This document shows positions 36,473-45,742 of a stretch of DNA of 64,000 nt, piece by piece. Numbering within the stretch: position 1 is the stretch's first letter; each line of letters starts with the position of its first letter. Below the pieces are notes generated by a model, which was not told the DNA's origin, searched no databases, and saw only the letters and a program-made list of their open reading frames with translations. The DNA is taken from positions 181,318 to 245,317 of the forward strand of contig JAFQQJ010000065.1 of NCBI GenBank assembly GCA_017411325.1, given 5' to 3'. The stretch comes from Clostridia bacterium (GTDB taxonomy: Bacteria > Bacillota > Clostridia > CAKSNL01 > HGM11501). A program made the translations under genes and the position numbers.

Positions 36473-38044
36473 TTAAAACATATTTGTCGAGCTTAAGTCG
36501 CCTATCTTATATCCTAAAAGTCTCGGAGGGCTGTCCATAACAAAGTCGTACTCAACTTCTTCCCCGTTTATGAGCCACTTCTGAGGCTGATTGTTATACA
36601 TCCAGTCAAGTGGCTCTGCCACATCTTCCTGAACGGAGTTAATCTTAAATGCTTTTTTAAGGTCTTCAAAAATTTCAGGTGTTATTACGGAAGGCTGCAT
36701 TGAAACAAAGAGAGGCGAACCGCTTTTTGAAAGAAGATCAAGCCACTGACGGTTTAATTTCCAGGGAATATTATCCGCCATAAGACCTACGCAGTCGGCA
36801 TCCACCTTGTAAAAGGCATCATTCTGACACATTCTGAACGCAAGGCAGTTTACGCCGTTCATTCGTGTAACAGACCAGCATCTTCCGCTGGTATCAGTAC
36901 CCACACGGCTGATTTCAACTAAGCCTGCCGAAAGATGGCTTACAGTATCACATCCGATGATATAAGCATCTCCCGCTGTTTCCTTTATCAGGCGGTAGAA
37001 ATCAAGGGTTATTTCCGCACTTGTCTTTTTACGGTCATAGAAGGACCAGTCCTTGTAGTTTGTGATGCTTCCGTTTAAGTCCCATCCGAAGTGACCGAAC
37101 ATATCGCACTGGGAAAAATCGTGCTTTATAAGCTCAAAGCCCCAGCCAATGATTCTTTCAATATCTTCCTTAATGAGCTTTTTAACCTCGGGATGGGAAG
37201 GATCCAAAAACTTCATTACATTTCTGTTAATGAGCCATTCGGGGTGTTCCTTCTCAACGGGTGAGCTGTGAAGGGGACGGAACCAGATGCCGGGGCGGAT
37301 TCCCATTTCCTTGAAACGGTCTGCAACCTCTTTCATATCTCTGTACTTTTCATTGGGAATCCAGGGGCCGTCGCATTTATTTATCTGCCATCCGTCGTCA
37401 ATTACCATAAAGGGACGGTTTTTGTTTTCTCCTGCAAGAGAAGAAATAAGGCGTGCATCTTCAATAATTTCTTCAAAGCTTGAGTTTCCGTAAGCATAGT
37501 ACCAGTTGTTACTTCCGTAAACGGGCTCTTTGGGAAGTATGGGCTTTTCACACATCACACGGCAAAACGCCTTTGCCGCATCAAAGGCTGACATATTTTC
37601 ATAATGCTCGCAAACCACCGTGCAGGCATGAAGTCTGCGTCCCGATAAATCAACGCCAACGCCGCCACAGCGAACATCAACCCAGGCGGTAACACCCGAA
37701 GCATCATATTGGAAGGACACAAAGCTTGAGCAGCCCGTCATTACGCCGCAACCAACGTTATCCTTGCCGTTATTTACAATAAAATACCAGGGCATAAAGG
37801 TTTCGCCGTTAAGCGAGTGCCAGGTCATATCGCCGTAAGCTCTCTCCCACTTATCGCCCATAACAGAAACGGCTTCTTCGGTTTTATAGTACCAGCGAAG
37901 ACAAACCATCCTCGGACGGCTTTCATTTGCCGTAACAAAAATCTTTAATTTTCTGTCTTCCGTTTCAAAATCCACCTTCGTATCAACATTTTCCTCGTCA
38001 CAGTAAATTTTAACAAGGTCGGGATTTCTTAAAATATCTACCAT
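36473..38044 (-). CDS. GH36-like alpha-galactosidase-type glycosidase (copy A)
   Basis: 523 aa, no signal peptide. An N-terminal beta domain (1-170) is followed by a TIM barrel with VIDDGWQ at 214-220, GIRPGIWFRPL at 248-258, the nucleophile region LIKHDF (D309) and acid/base region VGTDTSGR (D384), by comparison with clan GH-D. Such enzymes hydrolyse alpha-galactosides; the short N-domain and variant motifs mean the true sugar may differ. The upstream gene is a paralogue 17 bp away; the pair is a tandem duplication in one transcript. Confidence 0.85.
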   Translation of the reverse strand: MVDILRNPDLVKIYCDEENVDTKVDFETEDRKLKIFVTANESRPRMVCLRWYYKTEEAVSVMGDKWERAYGDMTWHSLNGETFMPWYFIVNNGKDNVGCGVMTGCSSFVSFQYDASGVTAWVDVRCGGVGVDLSGRRLHACTVVCEHYENMSAFDAAKAFCRVMCEKPILPKEPVYGSNNWYYAYGNSSFEEIIEDARLISSLAGENKNRPFMVIDDGWQINKCDGPWIPNEKYRDMKEVADRFKEMGIRPGIWFRPLHSSPVEKEHPEWLINRNVMKFLDPSHPEVKKLIKEDIERIIGWGFELIKHDFSQCDMFGHFGWDLNGSITNYKDWSFYDRKKTSAEITLDFYRLIKETAGDAYIIGCDTVSHLSAGLVEISRVGTDTSGRCWSVTRMNGVNCLAFRMCQNDAFYKVDADCVGLMADNIPWKLNRQWLDLLSKSGSPLFVSMQPSVITPEIFEDLKKAFKINSVQEDVAEPLDWMYNNQPQKWLINGEEVEYDFVMDSPPRLLGYKIGDLSSTNMF

Positions 38045-38061
38045 TTTTCTCTATCCTTTCG

Positions 38062-39612
38062 TTACTTTATTTCGGGATATTCATCCATAAAAAAGTCATA
38101 TTCGCACCGTTGTCCGTTTATCATCCAGTTTTGCGGACCGGTGTTATACATCCAGTCAAGAGGCTCTGCCACATCCTCCTGAAGGGAATTTATTCTGAAG
38201 GCTTCCTTCAAGTCCCTCTCCATCTGTGGAGTCATAGCCGAAGGCTCGACTGCCACGAAAAGAGGTGTTCCGCTTCTTGATAAAATATCAAGCCACTGAC
38301 GGTTTAATTCCCAGGGGATGTTATCATTAAGTATTCCCACACAGTCGGCATCCACCTTATAGAAAGCATTGTCCTGACAAAGCCTGAACGCAAGAGAATT
38401 AAGTCCGTTCTTTCTGTTATAGTTCCACATCTTACCGCTGGTGTCATTTCCCACGCGGTTTATCTCCACATATCCTGCACAAAGGTGAGGTGATGTGTTA
38501 CAGCCGATAATGTATATGTCTCCGGCCGTTTCCTTTATGAGCTTATAAAGCTCCCTTAAAATTTCCGCACCGGTCTTTTTATTATCATAAAATGACCATC
38601 CCGTAAAATTAGTTATGCTTCCTTTAAGGTCATACGAATAGCTTCCGTTTACATCAAAGTTAGTAAAATCGTGCTTGATAAGCTCAAAGCCCCAGCTTTT
38701 TATTCTTTCAACATCTTCCTTTATTAGCTTCTTAACCTCGGGATGAGACGGATCCAGACACCGCGAATTTCCTCTGACAAGACACCAGTCGGGATGCTCC
38801 GCCTGAACAGCGGTATTCATAAGTGGGCGGAACCATATTCCAGGGCGTACACCCATAGCTTTGAATTCAGATGCAATTTTTTTCATATCCCCGAACCTTT
38901 CGTTGGGAAGCCACGGTCCGTCGCAGGGATTCATCTGCCAGCCGTCGTCAATTACCATAAAGGGACGGTTTTTGTTGTCTCCCGCAAGGCGGGCTATCAA
39001 TCGGGCATCTGCCATAATTTCTTCATAGCTTGATTTCCCGTAGGCATAATACCAGTTATTACCGCCGTAAACAGGCTCTTTCGGAAGTATGGGATTGTCA
39101 CATAAAAGGCGGCAGAATTCTTTCGCTGCATCGAATTGAGAAATGTCATAATATACTTTGCTAAAGAAAGTGCAGGCAAGAATTTCTCTTCCCGAAAGGT
39201 CAACTCCTACTCCGCCGCACCTTAAATCAACCGATGCCGTTATACCCGATGCATCACACGAAAAGCATACGTAACTTGATGCTCCTGTCTTAACACCTAC
39301 ACCCAATGTCCTGCTTCCGTCAGTTGCCAGGAAATACCAGGGCATAGCCCTGTCCCCGTTCAATGGTTGCCAGGAAAGGTTTCCGCAGGCTCTTTCCCAG
39401 GAATCGCCTAAAACATATACAGGATGCTCCGTTTTTCTTTTCCATCTCAGTTCAATCTTCCGCACACGGCTTTTTTCTGCGGTAACATACATTTCCATCG
39501 TTTCGCCGTGGGAATAAAACTTAACTTTTGCATCTCCTCTGTCTTCTTCGTCATCGCAGTAATATCTTATATCATCGCAATAGTCAAGCCACTTAAACAA
39601 ATTTCCCGACAC
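38062..39612 (-). CDS. GH36-like alpha-galactosidase-type glycosidase (copy B)
   Basis: 516 aa from a GTG at 39612 (VSGNLFKWLDYC), which has AAGGAGG 8 nt upstream; a GTG three codons earlier would overlap it. The same architecture as copy A: MVIDDGWQMNPCDGPW, GVRPGIWFRPL, LIKHDF and VGNDTSGKMW. The two are clearly paralogous along their length, but the substrate-facing loops differ, for example HFGWDL in A and SYSYDL in B. It is the first gene of the two-gene operon. A cytoplasmic location is inferred. Confidence 0.85.
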   Translation of the reverse strand: MSGNLFKWLDYCDDIRYYCDDEEDRGDAKVKFYSHGETMEMYVTAEKSRVRKIELRWKRKTEHPVYVLGDSWERACGNLSWQPLNGDRAMPWYFLATDGSRTLGVGVKTGASSYVCFSCDASGITASVDLRCGGVGVDLSGREILACTFFSKVYYDISQFDAAKEFCRLLCDNPILPKEPVYGGNNWYYAYGKSSYEEIMADARLIARLAGDNKNRPFMVIDDGWQMNPCDGPWLPNERFGDMKKIASEFKAMGVRPGIWFRPLMNTAVQAEHPDWCLVRGNSRCLDPSHPEVKKLIKEDVERIKSWGFELIKHDFTNFDVNGSYSYDLKGSITNFTGWSFYDNKKTGAEILRELYKLIKETAGDIYIIGCNTSPHLCAGYVEINRVGNDTSGKMWNYNRKNGLNSLAFRLCQDNAFYKVDADCVGILNDNIPWELNRQWLDILSRSGTPLFVAVEPSAMTPQMERDLKEAFRINSLQEDVAEPLDWMYNTGPQNWMINGQRCEYDFFMDEYPEIK

Positions 39613-39633
39613 AAATCCCACCTCCTTTTTTTA

Positions 39634-39662
39634 AGTATACCGCTTTGCATAAAAAAAAGCAA
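39634..39662 (-). promoter_or_regulatory. Promoter of the GH36 pair
   Basis: Minus strand TTGCTT (39662-39657), 17-bp spacer, TATACT (39639-39634), 22 bp before the GTG start of copy B. The -35 is far from consensus, as expected for an activator-dependent promoter. Confidence 0.7.
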
Positions 39663-39670
39663 TAGAAATA

Positions 39671-39698
39671 TGTCACCAAAACATGTAATTTTGTCACC
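39671..39698 (-). promoter_or_regulatory. Direct-repeat activator site upstream of the GH36 promoter
   Basis: On the minus strand GGTGACA occurs twice (39698-39692 and 39677-39671), start to start exactly 21 bp, i.e. two helical turns, ending 8 bp from the -35. This is the classical layout for an AraC-family activator. None of the AraC genes in the window is adjacent. Confidence 0.6.
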
Positions 39699-39707
39699 TG
39701 CATAAAG

Positions 39708-39738
39708 AAAGGCGGCACTCATTAAAAGTACCGCCTTT
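39708..39738 (-). terminator. Terminator of the GH39 operon
   Basis: AAAGGCGG / CCGCCTTT hairpin extended by ACT/AGT with one mismatch, 4 bp after the stop codon of the last GH39 gene. Confidence 0.8.
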
Positions 39739-39742
39739 AATT

Positions 39743-41089
39743 TTACGCTTCTATTTTTAAGTATGCAACCTGCCACAGAGGAAGGTTTATCTTAAGCAAG
39801 AGATTGCCCGATGCAGAAACAGAGAAATCCTCCTTAAGCATTTCTCCCTCTCTTATACGGTAAAGTGTAACCGTTGCATTTTCGGGGATTCCTGAAAGCT
39901 CGGTTTCAATCACACCATCCTCGTTTTTAAAGTTTGACAAAAGAACGCCGCCTGCTTTTCCATTGGTTGCCGCAGTGGCATAGATGTGCTCACCTTCAGT
40001 AGCTACATCAACGTGATTTTTAAGGGAATAAAGCTCGCCGAATGCCACAAAGGAGAACCAGGGATACTGAGCTTCATGAGTGATGGGATTAGTAAATCCG
40101 TTATAGCCGGTCCTGTACTGGAAAGCATAATACATCGCCTTATCAAGATAGGGTGTTTCCTGAAGCATAGCGAGCACTGCCGCATTGAAGCTTGCGCCTT
40201 CCATTGTGTGCTTAGAAGGGAAGCCTCTTCCCTCGGCGTGAATGTTCCATTCATTAAGATGAGATTCGGTTTCGGTAAGACCGAATGAATCAAGTGTCTC
40301 CCTTACATACTTTGCGTGAGCAAGTAATTCAAGCTCATCGCCGGTATAGATATGCCAGGAAAAGAAGTCAAGAGGAAGCTTTTCTTCCTTTACCATCTTA
40401 AGGAAATCTGTGAAGTAAGGCACAAAGGTCTTATGTCCTTCGGGAATTCTCTCCCTTGTCACAGCATAAAAGCCGCAGGAGCCATAGCCTCCGATTTTAA
40501 TTTCAGGAAACTTTTCCTTAAGGTATTTGGAAGATACTCTGTAAAGGTCATAAAATTCTTCTTTCGTTCCGCTCCACTGGCAGGGGCCCCACTGATTGCC
40601 GGGGTTTTCGGGCTCGTTCCATATTTCCCAGTATTTAAGGTTATACTCAAAGCCGTCTGCCCAGCCCTTGTTATAGTGCATTATGATATGTTCGCAAATT
40701 CTTGCCCACTTTGAAAAGTCAGAAGGCATAACAGAAGTATACTTCTTACTTCCCCACTCAATCGTAACACCAAGGCGGTAGTAAGCTTCGCAGCCGGAAT
40801 CCTGAATTGCCTTTATGTATTCATCGCTGTAATGGAAATCATAGCTTGCGGGATCGTTTTCGTCTGCATCAAAATCCGGGAACACATTGGGAATATCAAT
40901 AAAGTATGTTCCGCCATAGCCGCCGGTGCAGTCGTGAAGACGGCAGTAAGGAATATGTCCCTGTTTGAAGTATTTGTCAATCGCTCCCTGATTGGGACCG
41001 GCATTAATGGAATAGGGCGCACAGCATACACCGTGAAGTGCCTTTATTTCGCCTTTGATTTTGGAAAAGTCAACCTTTACACTGTTCAT
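39743..41089 (-). CDS. GH39-like glycoside hydrolase (copy 1)
   Basis: 448 aa, no signal peptide. A clan GH-A barrel with the acid/base in YWEIWNEPE (E159) and the nucleophile in ESHLNEWN (E280), then DFFSWHIY between them and a C-terminal beta domain. GH39 contains beta-xylosidases and alpha-L-iduronidases; the actual sugar is not clear. It is the last of three tandem paralogues and the most divergent of the three. AAGGAGAGTTTTT precedes the ATG. Confidence 0.85.
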   Translation of the reverse strand: MNSVKVDFSKIKGEIKALHGVCCAPYSINAGPNQGAIDKYFKQGHIPYCRLHDCTGGYGGTYFIDIPNVFPDFDADENDPASYDFHYSDEYIKAIQDSGCEAYYRLGVTIEWGSKKYTSVMPSDFSKWARICEHIIMHYNKGWADGFEYNLKYWEIWNEPENPGNQWGPCQWSGTKEEFYDLYRVSSKYLKEKFPEIKIGGYGSCGFYAVTRERIPEGHKTFVPYFTDFLKMVKEEKLPLDFFSWHIYTGDELELLAHAKYVRETLDSFGLTETESHLNEWNIHAEGRGFPSKHTMEGASFNAAVLAMLQETPYLDKAMYYAFQYRTGYNGFTNPITHEAQYPWFSFVAFGELYSLKNHVDVATEGEHIYATAATNGKAGGVLLSNFKNEDGVIETELSGIPENATVTLYRIREGEMLKEDFSVSASGNLLLKINLPLWQVAYLKIEA

Positions 41090-41100
41090 AAAAACTCTCC

Positions 41101-42429
41101 TTAATTATAAAATTTAATTTCCACGCAGGTGTTGGCGGGGATTGCAAGCTTTCCGTCAACTATTTCCTTGCCTGTAAGCGTGTAAGTGTATTCGTCATTT
41201 ATCATAAATATGTCAACATCTGAAACATCCGCCCCGGTTATGTCAAACTCTGCCGTTAATTCCTTATTGTTGATGTTTGACATAACAAGAACTTTTTTCT
41301 TTCCGTTTGTCGCGCCGGCTATGAATAAATTTTCATCGTCCGTTTCTGTGAAAACCTCGTCTTTAAGCTTATATAAACTGTTAAAGGACATAAAGCCGTA
41401 GTAGTTGGGATAAGGAATTCCAAGGTCGGGATTAAACATTCCCGAGAAAATTGAATAGCTTATTTGCGCATCGTAATAATGCATCATTGCAAGTGTGCTT
41501 TTCTGCATAGCAAGCAACACCGCAAGGTTTTGTGCCGCTGCCCAGCTGCCACGCTTGTTTTTAATTGTATGGCAGGGGTTCCATTCATTGAGAATTTCTT
41601 CTATATCGCCAAGTCCGTATTTATCAAGTGTTTTGTGGCAATATTCCGCCTGCTTTATTATTCTGTGAACAGCTCCATAGCTGTGCCAGGAGAAAAAGTC
41701 TATCGGAGACTTATGCTCTTCGCTTGTTATATATTCAAGGAAGGCAAAGAAGTTTTTTATGTATCTTTCGTTGGAATTTGCAGGATCTAAACCTATTCCC
41801 GTTATTTCAGGATCATTATCAGCGGCATAAAATCCGCAGGAAGCATAGCCACCCACCTTTATCTTGTCGCCGAAACATCCCTTAAGGTGCTTTGAAGCCA
41901 CTTCGTAAAGCTCGCAGTATTCTTCAAAGGTTCCCTGCCACATCGGGTTTCCTTCAGGCTCGTTCCATATTTCCCAGTATTCTATTCCGTATGTAAAGCC
42001 GTTTGCCCAGCCTTCGTTATAGTGTCTTATAACGTGCTCGCAAATTCTTGCCCACTTATGAAAGTCCTTGGGTGGAAATACGCGGAAAGAGCGTAAGTCC
42101 CAGCGGTTTTCAATGGTTACGCCAAGACGGAAGAAGGGCTCACAATCTGCCTTCATAAGATATCCGATGAGCATATCAGTAAATTCAAAGGTGTAATTGG
42201 CAGGGTCATTTTCGTCCGCATCAAAGTCGGGGAAAAGATTTGGAATGTCGGCATAAAGTCCGCCTCCAAGCCAGCCTCCCACATCGTGAAGACGGGAATA
42301 AGGAATTCCTGCTTCTTTAAGATAATGGAAAAGCTCATCGGAGCCGAAGCACATAGGGGGCTGACCAACGCCGTGCATAGGCTTTATTTTTCCGGTTATT
42401 TTGGTAAAGTCTGCTTTAATCTTCGTCAT
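41101..42429 (-). CDS. GH39-like glycoside hydrolase (copy 2)
   Basis: 442 aa. Acid/base E157 in YWEIWNEPEG and nucleophile E282 in EEILNEWNP. The N-terminus KPMHGVGQPP and AGIPYSRLHDVGGW are almost the same as in copy 3, so these two are the youngest duplicates. It is cytoplasmic by lack of a signal peptide. The gap to copy 1 is 11 bp and to copy 3 is 14 bp, consistent with one mRNA. Confidence 0.86.
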   Translation of the reverse strand: MTKIKADFTKITGKIKPMHGVGQPPMCFGSDELFHYLKEAGIPYSRLHDVGGWLGGGLYADIPNLFPDFDADENDPANYTFEFTDMLIGYLMKADCEPFFRLGVTIENRWDLRSFRVFPPKDFHKWARICEHVIRHYNEGWANGFTYGIEYWEIWNEPEGNPMWQGTFEEYCELYEVASKHLKGCFGDKIKVGGYASCGFYAADNDPEITGIGLDPANSNERYIKNFFAFLEYITSEEHKSPIDFFSWHSYGAVHRIIKQAEYCHKTLDKYGLGDIEEILNEWNPCHTIKNKRGSWAAAQNLAVLLAMQKSTLAMMHYYDAQISYSIFSGMFNPDLGIPYPNYYGFMSFNSLYKLKDEVFTETDDENLFIAGATNGKKKVLVMSNINNKELTAEFDITGADVSDVDIFMINDEYTYTLTGKEIVDGKLAIPANTCVEIKFYN

Positions 42430-42443
42430 AGCCTTTCCCTCCC

Positions 42444-43766
42444 TTATTCGTAAAACTTAATTTCCACGCAGGTATGAGGCGGAATTACAAGCTTGCCGTC
42501 TTCAATTTCTTTACCCGTGGGAGAATATTTGTATTCATCATTTATCATTAAAATTTCAACATCCGAAATGTCGGCACCATTTATGCAAAACTCGGTTTCT
42601 GTTTCCGTTCCGTTGATATTGGAAAGAAGTAAAACCTTCTTCTTGCCGTCTGTTGCTCCGCCTACAAAAAGGTTGGCATCATCAGATTCTGCCTCTATTT
42701 CGTTTTCAAGCCTATATAAGCTGTTGAAGGACATAAAGCCGTAGTAGTTGGGATAGGGCTTCTTTGTATCAGGATTGAACATCCCGGAGAAAATAGAGCT
42801 GCCGCATCTTGCATCGTAATAATTCATCATGGTAAGGGTGCTCTTTTGCATACCGAGCATCATAGCAAGATTTTGCGCCGCCGCCCAGCCGCCTTTTTTA
42901 TTCTCCATAGTGTGGCAGGGGTTCCATTCGTTCAATATTTCTTCAATATTGCCATAGCCGTACTTTTCGAGGATTTTATGGCTGTACTCCCCATAGCGCT
43001 TTACAGCGTGAACGGCAGAATAAGAATGCCAGGAGAAAAAGTCAAGAGGACATTTGTGCTCCGACACATATTCCATAAAGGTGTAGAAGTTTTGTATATA
43101 ACGTTCCATAGTGTTGGAAGGATCAAGGCCGATTCCCGTCATTTCAAGATCCTTATCAAGGGCGTAAAATCCGCAGGAGGCATAACCACCCACCTTTATT
43201 TTATCGCCAAAGCACTCCTTTAAGTGCTTGCTTGTAATATCATATAAACGGCAGTATTCTGAAAACGGTGCGTTCCACATAGCCTTTCCTTCAGGCTCAT
43301 TCCATATTTCCCAGTATTTTATATCATAGTTATAGCCGTTTGCCCAGCCTTCGTTATAGTGCCTTATAACCTGCTCACAGATTCTCGCCCACTTATCAAA
43401 ATCCTTGGGCGGGTCAACCCTGTATGCTCTTACATCAACATAATTTTCTATGGTTATGCCGAGACGGAAGAAGGGCTCACAGCCGTTTTCCATAAGACCT
43501 TCGATTAATTTGTCGGTAAATTCAAAAGTATAGCTTGCCGGATCTTTTACATCTGCATCAAAGTCGGGAAAAAGATTCGGAATATCAACAAAGCAGCCGC
43601 CTCCGAACATTCCTCCGACATCGTGAAGACGGGCATAAGGAATCCCCGCTTCCTTAAGGTAATGAAACATTTCGTTGGTAAGTCCCGTTATGGGAGGCTG
43701 TCCCACGCCGTGCATCGGCTTTATTCTGCCTGTTATTTTCGTAAAATCCGCCGTTATTTTTGCCAT
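42444..43766 (-). CDS. GH39-like glycoside hydrolase (copy 3)
   Basis: 440 aa. Acid/base E157 in YWEIWNEPEG, nucleophile E280 in EEILNEWNP. First gene of the three-gene operon, with a strong promoter at 43807-43835 and GGAGGAATGAAAA before the ATG. The segments that usually line the glycone pocket (DVGGMFGGGCFV versus DVGGWLGGGLYA in copy 2) are altered while the catalytic frame is kept. Confidence 0.86.
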   Translation of the reverse strand: MAKITADFTKITGRIKPMHGVGQPPITGLTNEMFHYLKEAGIPYARLHDVGGMFGGGCFVDIPNLFPDFDADVKDPASYTFEFTDKLIEGLMENGCEPFFRLGITIENYVDVRAYRVDPPKDFDKWARICEQVIRHYNEGWANGYNYDIKYWEIWNEPEGKAMWNAPFSEYCRLYDITSKHLKECFGDKIKVGGYASCGFYALDKDLEMTGIGLDPSNTMERYIQNFYTFMEYVSEHKCPLDFFSWHSYSAVHAVKRYGEYSHKILEKYGYGNIEEILNEWNPCHTMENKKGGWAAAQNLAMMLGMQKSTLTMMNYYDARCGSSIFSGMFNPDTKKPYPNYYGFMSFNSLYRLENEIEAESDDANLFVGGATDGKKKVLLLSNINGTETETEFCINGADISDVEILMINDEYKYSPTGKEIEDGKLVIPPHTCVEIKFYE

Positions 43767-43806
43767 TTTTCATTCCTCCGTTCTCTGTTTTCCGCATTAT
43801 AGGCTT

Positions 43807-43835
43807 ATTATACTTTTTTTCGTTTCTTATGTCAA
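43807..43835 (-). promoter_or_regulatory. Promoter of the GH39 operon
   Basis: Minus strand TTGACA (43835-43830), 17-bp spacer, TATAAT (43812-43807), a perfect match. The -35 is the end of a 24-bp block (43830-43853) that recurs upstream of the distant fourth GH39 gene. Confidence 0.88.
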
Positions 43836-43870
43836 TAGGTTTTGAATCGAAAGTTTTTCCGAAACTAAAA

Positions 43871-43902
43871 AATACTCCCAATCACTTGTGATTGGGAGTA
43901 TT
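43871..43902 (-). terminator. Terminator of the nitrilase-GH43-GH35 operon
   Basis: AATACTCCCAATCAC / GTGATTGGGAGTATT perfect 15-bp hairpin, loop TT, followed on the minus strand by T-rich sequence, 5 bp beyond the GH35 stop codon. Confidence 0.9.
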
Positions 43903-43906
43903 AATA

Positions 43907-45727
43907 TCAGTCGCCTTCCATAATGGGCTCTGTCAATGTGCCTACCATTTCCTTTTTCTCCTTGGGGCTTACCTCAAAGATTTCTATTATATTGTCCTTA
44001 TCCTTAAGAAGTCCGCCGGGTACAAAAAGGGTATACTGCGGGCCGACACTCCAGAAACGTCCAAGATTAAAGCCGTTAATTACAACAAAACCTCTCTCCC
44101 AGGACCGCATATCAAGATAGGTGTCAACGCCTGCCTTGGCATCGAAGGTGCCCCTATAGAATATGGGATCGTTTTCCTTAAAGGTGAAATCTCCTGCCTT
44201 TTTATACTCTACCTTTGAAATATCCTCCATAGGAAGTGAACGCATTTTCCAACCGTAAAGCTTTGCGGCATCAAACATAACATAACGAGTGATACCCTTT
44301 CTGTCGTTGTCGATTTCCTTGGTGGTGTTAAGTCTTGCAATATCCTCAACCAGTATGTCGATATGGGGGCTTCTGCCCTTCATATCAACAGTGAGAGACT
44401 CTTCCTTTCTTCCGCGGAGCACTTCACCGATGAAATTTTCGTTGTCAAACACAACCGCGCGGTCGTGAACACCGACAAGGGTAAGACGATAGCTTTCTGC
44501 GGTTTCCCAGGTTTCAATGTCTGTTGAGTACATTGTAAATCCGCGCTGCTGCTTTAAGTATTCCATAGTTCTTACGTTGGGGCGCTCAATTTCATTAACA
44601 GTTAAATTATCTATATTGTCAAAAAGGCGTGCACATTCCGTAAGCCTGATTTCAGGGGTCTGCACTTCGTAATCGAAGGGAAGTGTTCTGTCCTTCCTTA
44701 CTTCTTTGCCTAAAAATTCATCAAGAGCTTCTCTGCAAAGATAATACTTTTCTGTCGGAAGACCGCCCTCGGAAACGGGAGCATCCTCGTCATAGCTTGT
44801 GGTATGGGCAATAAATCTTACAGGTGTATCGGGGCGGGGTGTAAAGGACTTTCCGATTACAGCACCGGAGGAAAATCCGAAGTTTGTACCGCCCGAGAAC
44901 ATATAGAAGTTTACAAATCCGCGACCGAGGCATTCCTTAAAGGCATCCACAGCAAGCTTAGGATCTCTCTTATGATAGGGCTCACCCCAGTAAATGGCGC
45001 GTCCTGCCCAGAGCTCTCCCACAAAGAAGGGAATGTCGGAGAAGGCTTTTTCTGTATAGTCTGCAAATCTTGTAGCTTCGCCGTCATAGCCTCTGAAGTT
45101 TGAGCCCTTCATTACGCCATCAAGACCGCCGATGTTAAGCATTGCCTGGGAGTTATCTGTGGTGTATAAGGGAACGTCAATTCCACGCTCTACCATCATA
45201 TCGTGAAGTGCCTTTAAATAAACCTTATCGTAGCCTGCACCGCCGTATTCATTTTCAATTGCCGCCATTATGATGGGACCACCGTTGGTCGAAAGATAGG
45301 GGCGCACCTTTTCGAGTAATACGTCATAGTATTCAGCCACGTGCTTTAAGTACTTTTCGTCACGGCTTCTTATTTCGATATCATCCTCGAATAACAGCCA
45401 GGGCGGAAGTCCGCCGAATTCACACTCTCCGCAGATGTATGGAGCGGGACGAAGCAGCACCTTAAAGCCGTATTCTGTTGCCATATCAAGGAAAGCACAG
45501 ATATCAAGTCTTCCCGTAAAATCAAACTTACCTTTTTCAGGCTCGTGAAGCATCCAGGGCACATAGGTCTGTATACAGGTAAGTCCGAAATCCTTTGCCA
45601 GCTTAAAATGACGGTGCCATTCTGTTGGATAAATTCTGAAATACTGAATGTCACCGGATACAACATAAAACTTTTCGCCGTTTAAGTAAAAACCGTCGTG
45701 TTTAATTTCAAGAAGTTCCTTTGTCAT
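43907..45727 (-). CDS. GH35 beta-galactosidase
   Basis: 606 aa. GH35 barrel in the first ~330 residues: FYVVSGDIQYFRI, GGLPPWLL, acid/base E160 in AAIENEYGG and nucleophile E238 in FFVGELWAGR, with FYMFSGGTNFGFSSG. C-terminal beta-galactosidase jelly-roll domains follow (RGFVVINGFNLGRFW). It releases terminal beta-galactose from oligosaccharides. No signal peptide is present, so it acts inside the cell. It is the last gene of the operon that starts at 48187; the gap to the GH43-like gene is 15 bp. Confidence 0.93.
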   Translation of the reverse strand: MTKELLEIKHDGFYLNGEKFYVVSGDIQYFRIYPTEWHRHFKLAKDFGLTCIQTYVPWMLHEPEKGKFDFTGRLDICAFLDMATEYGFKVLLRPAPYICGECEFGGLPPWLLFEDDIEIRSRDEKYLKHVAEYYDVLLEKVRPYLSTNGGPIIMAAIENEYGGAGYDKVYLKALHDMMVERGIDVPLYTTDNSQAMLNIGGLDGVMKGSNFRGYDGEATRFADYTEKAFSDIPFFVGELWAGRAIYWGEPYHKRDPKLAVDAFKECLGRGFVNFYMFSGGTNFGFSSGAVIGKSFTPRPDTPVRFIAHTTSYDEDAPVSEGGLPTEKYYLCREALDEFLGKEVRKDRTLPFDYEVQTPEIRLTECARLFDNIDNLTVNEIERPNVRTMEYLKQQRGFTMYSTDIETWETAESYRLTLVGVHDRAVVFDNENFIGEVLRGRKEESLTVDMKGRSPHIDILVEDIARLNTTKEIDNDRKGITRYVMFDAAKLYGWKMRSLPMEDISKVEYKKAGDFTFKENDPIFYRGTFDAKAGVDTYLDMRSWERGFVVINGFNLGRFWSVGPQYTLFVPGGLLKDKDNIIEIFEVSPKEKKEMVGTLTEPIMEGD

Positions 45728-45742
45728 ATTACCACCGCTTTC

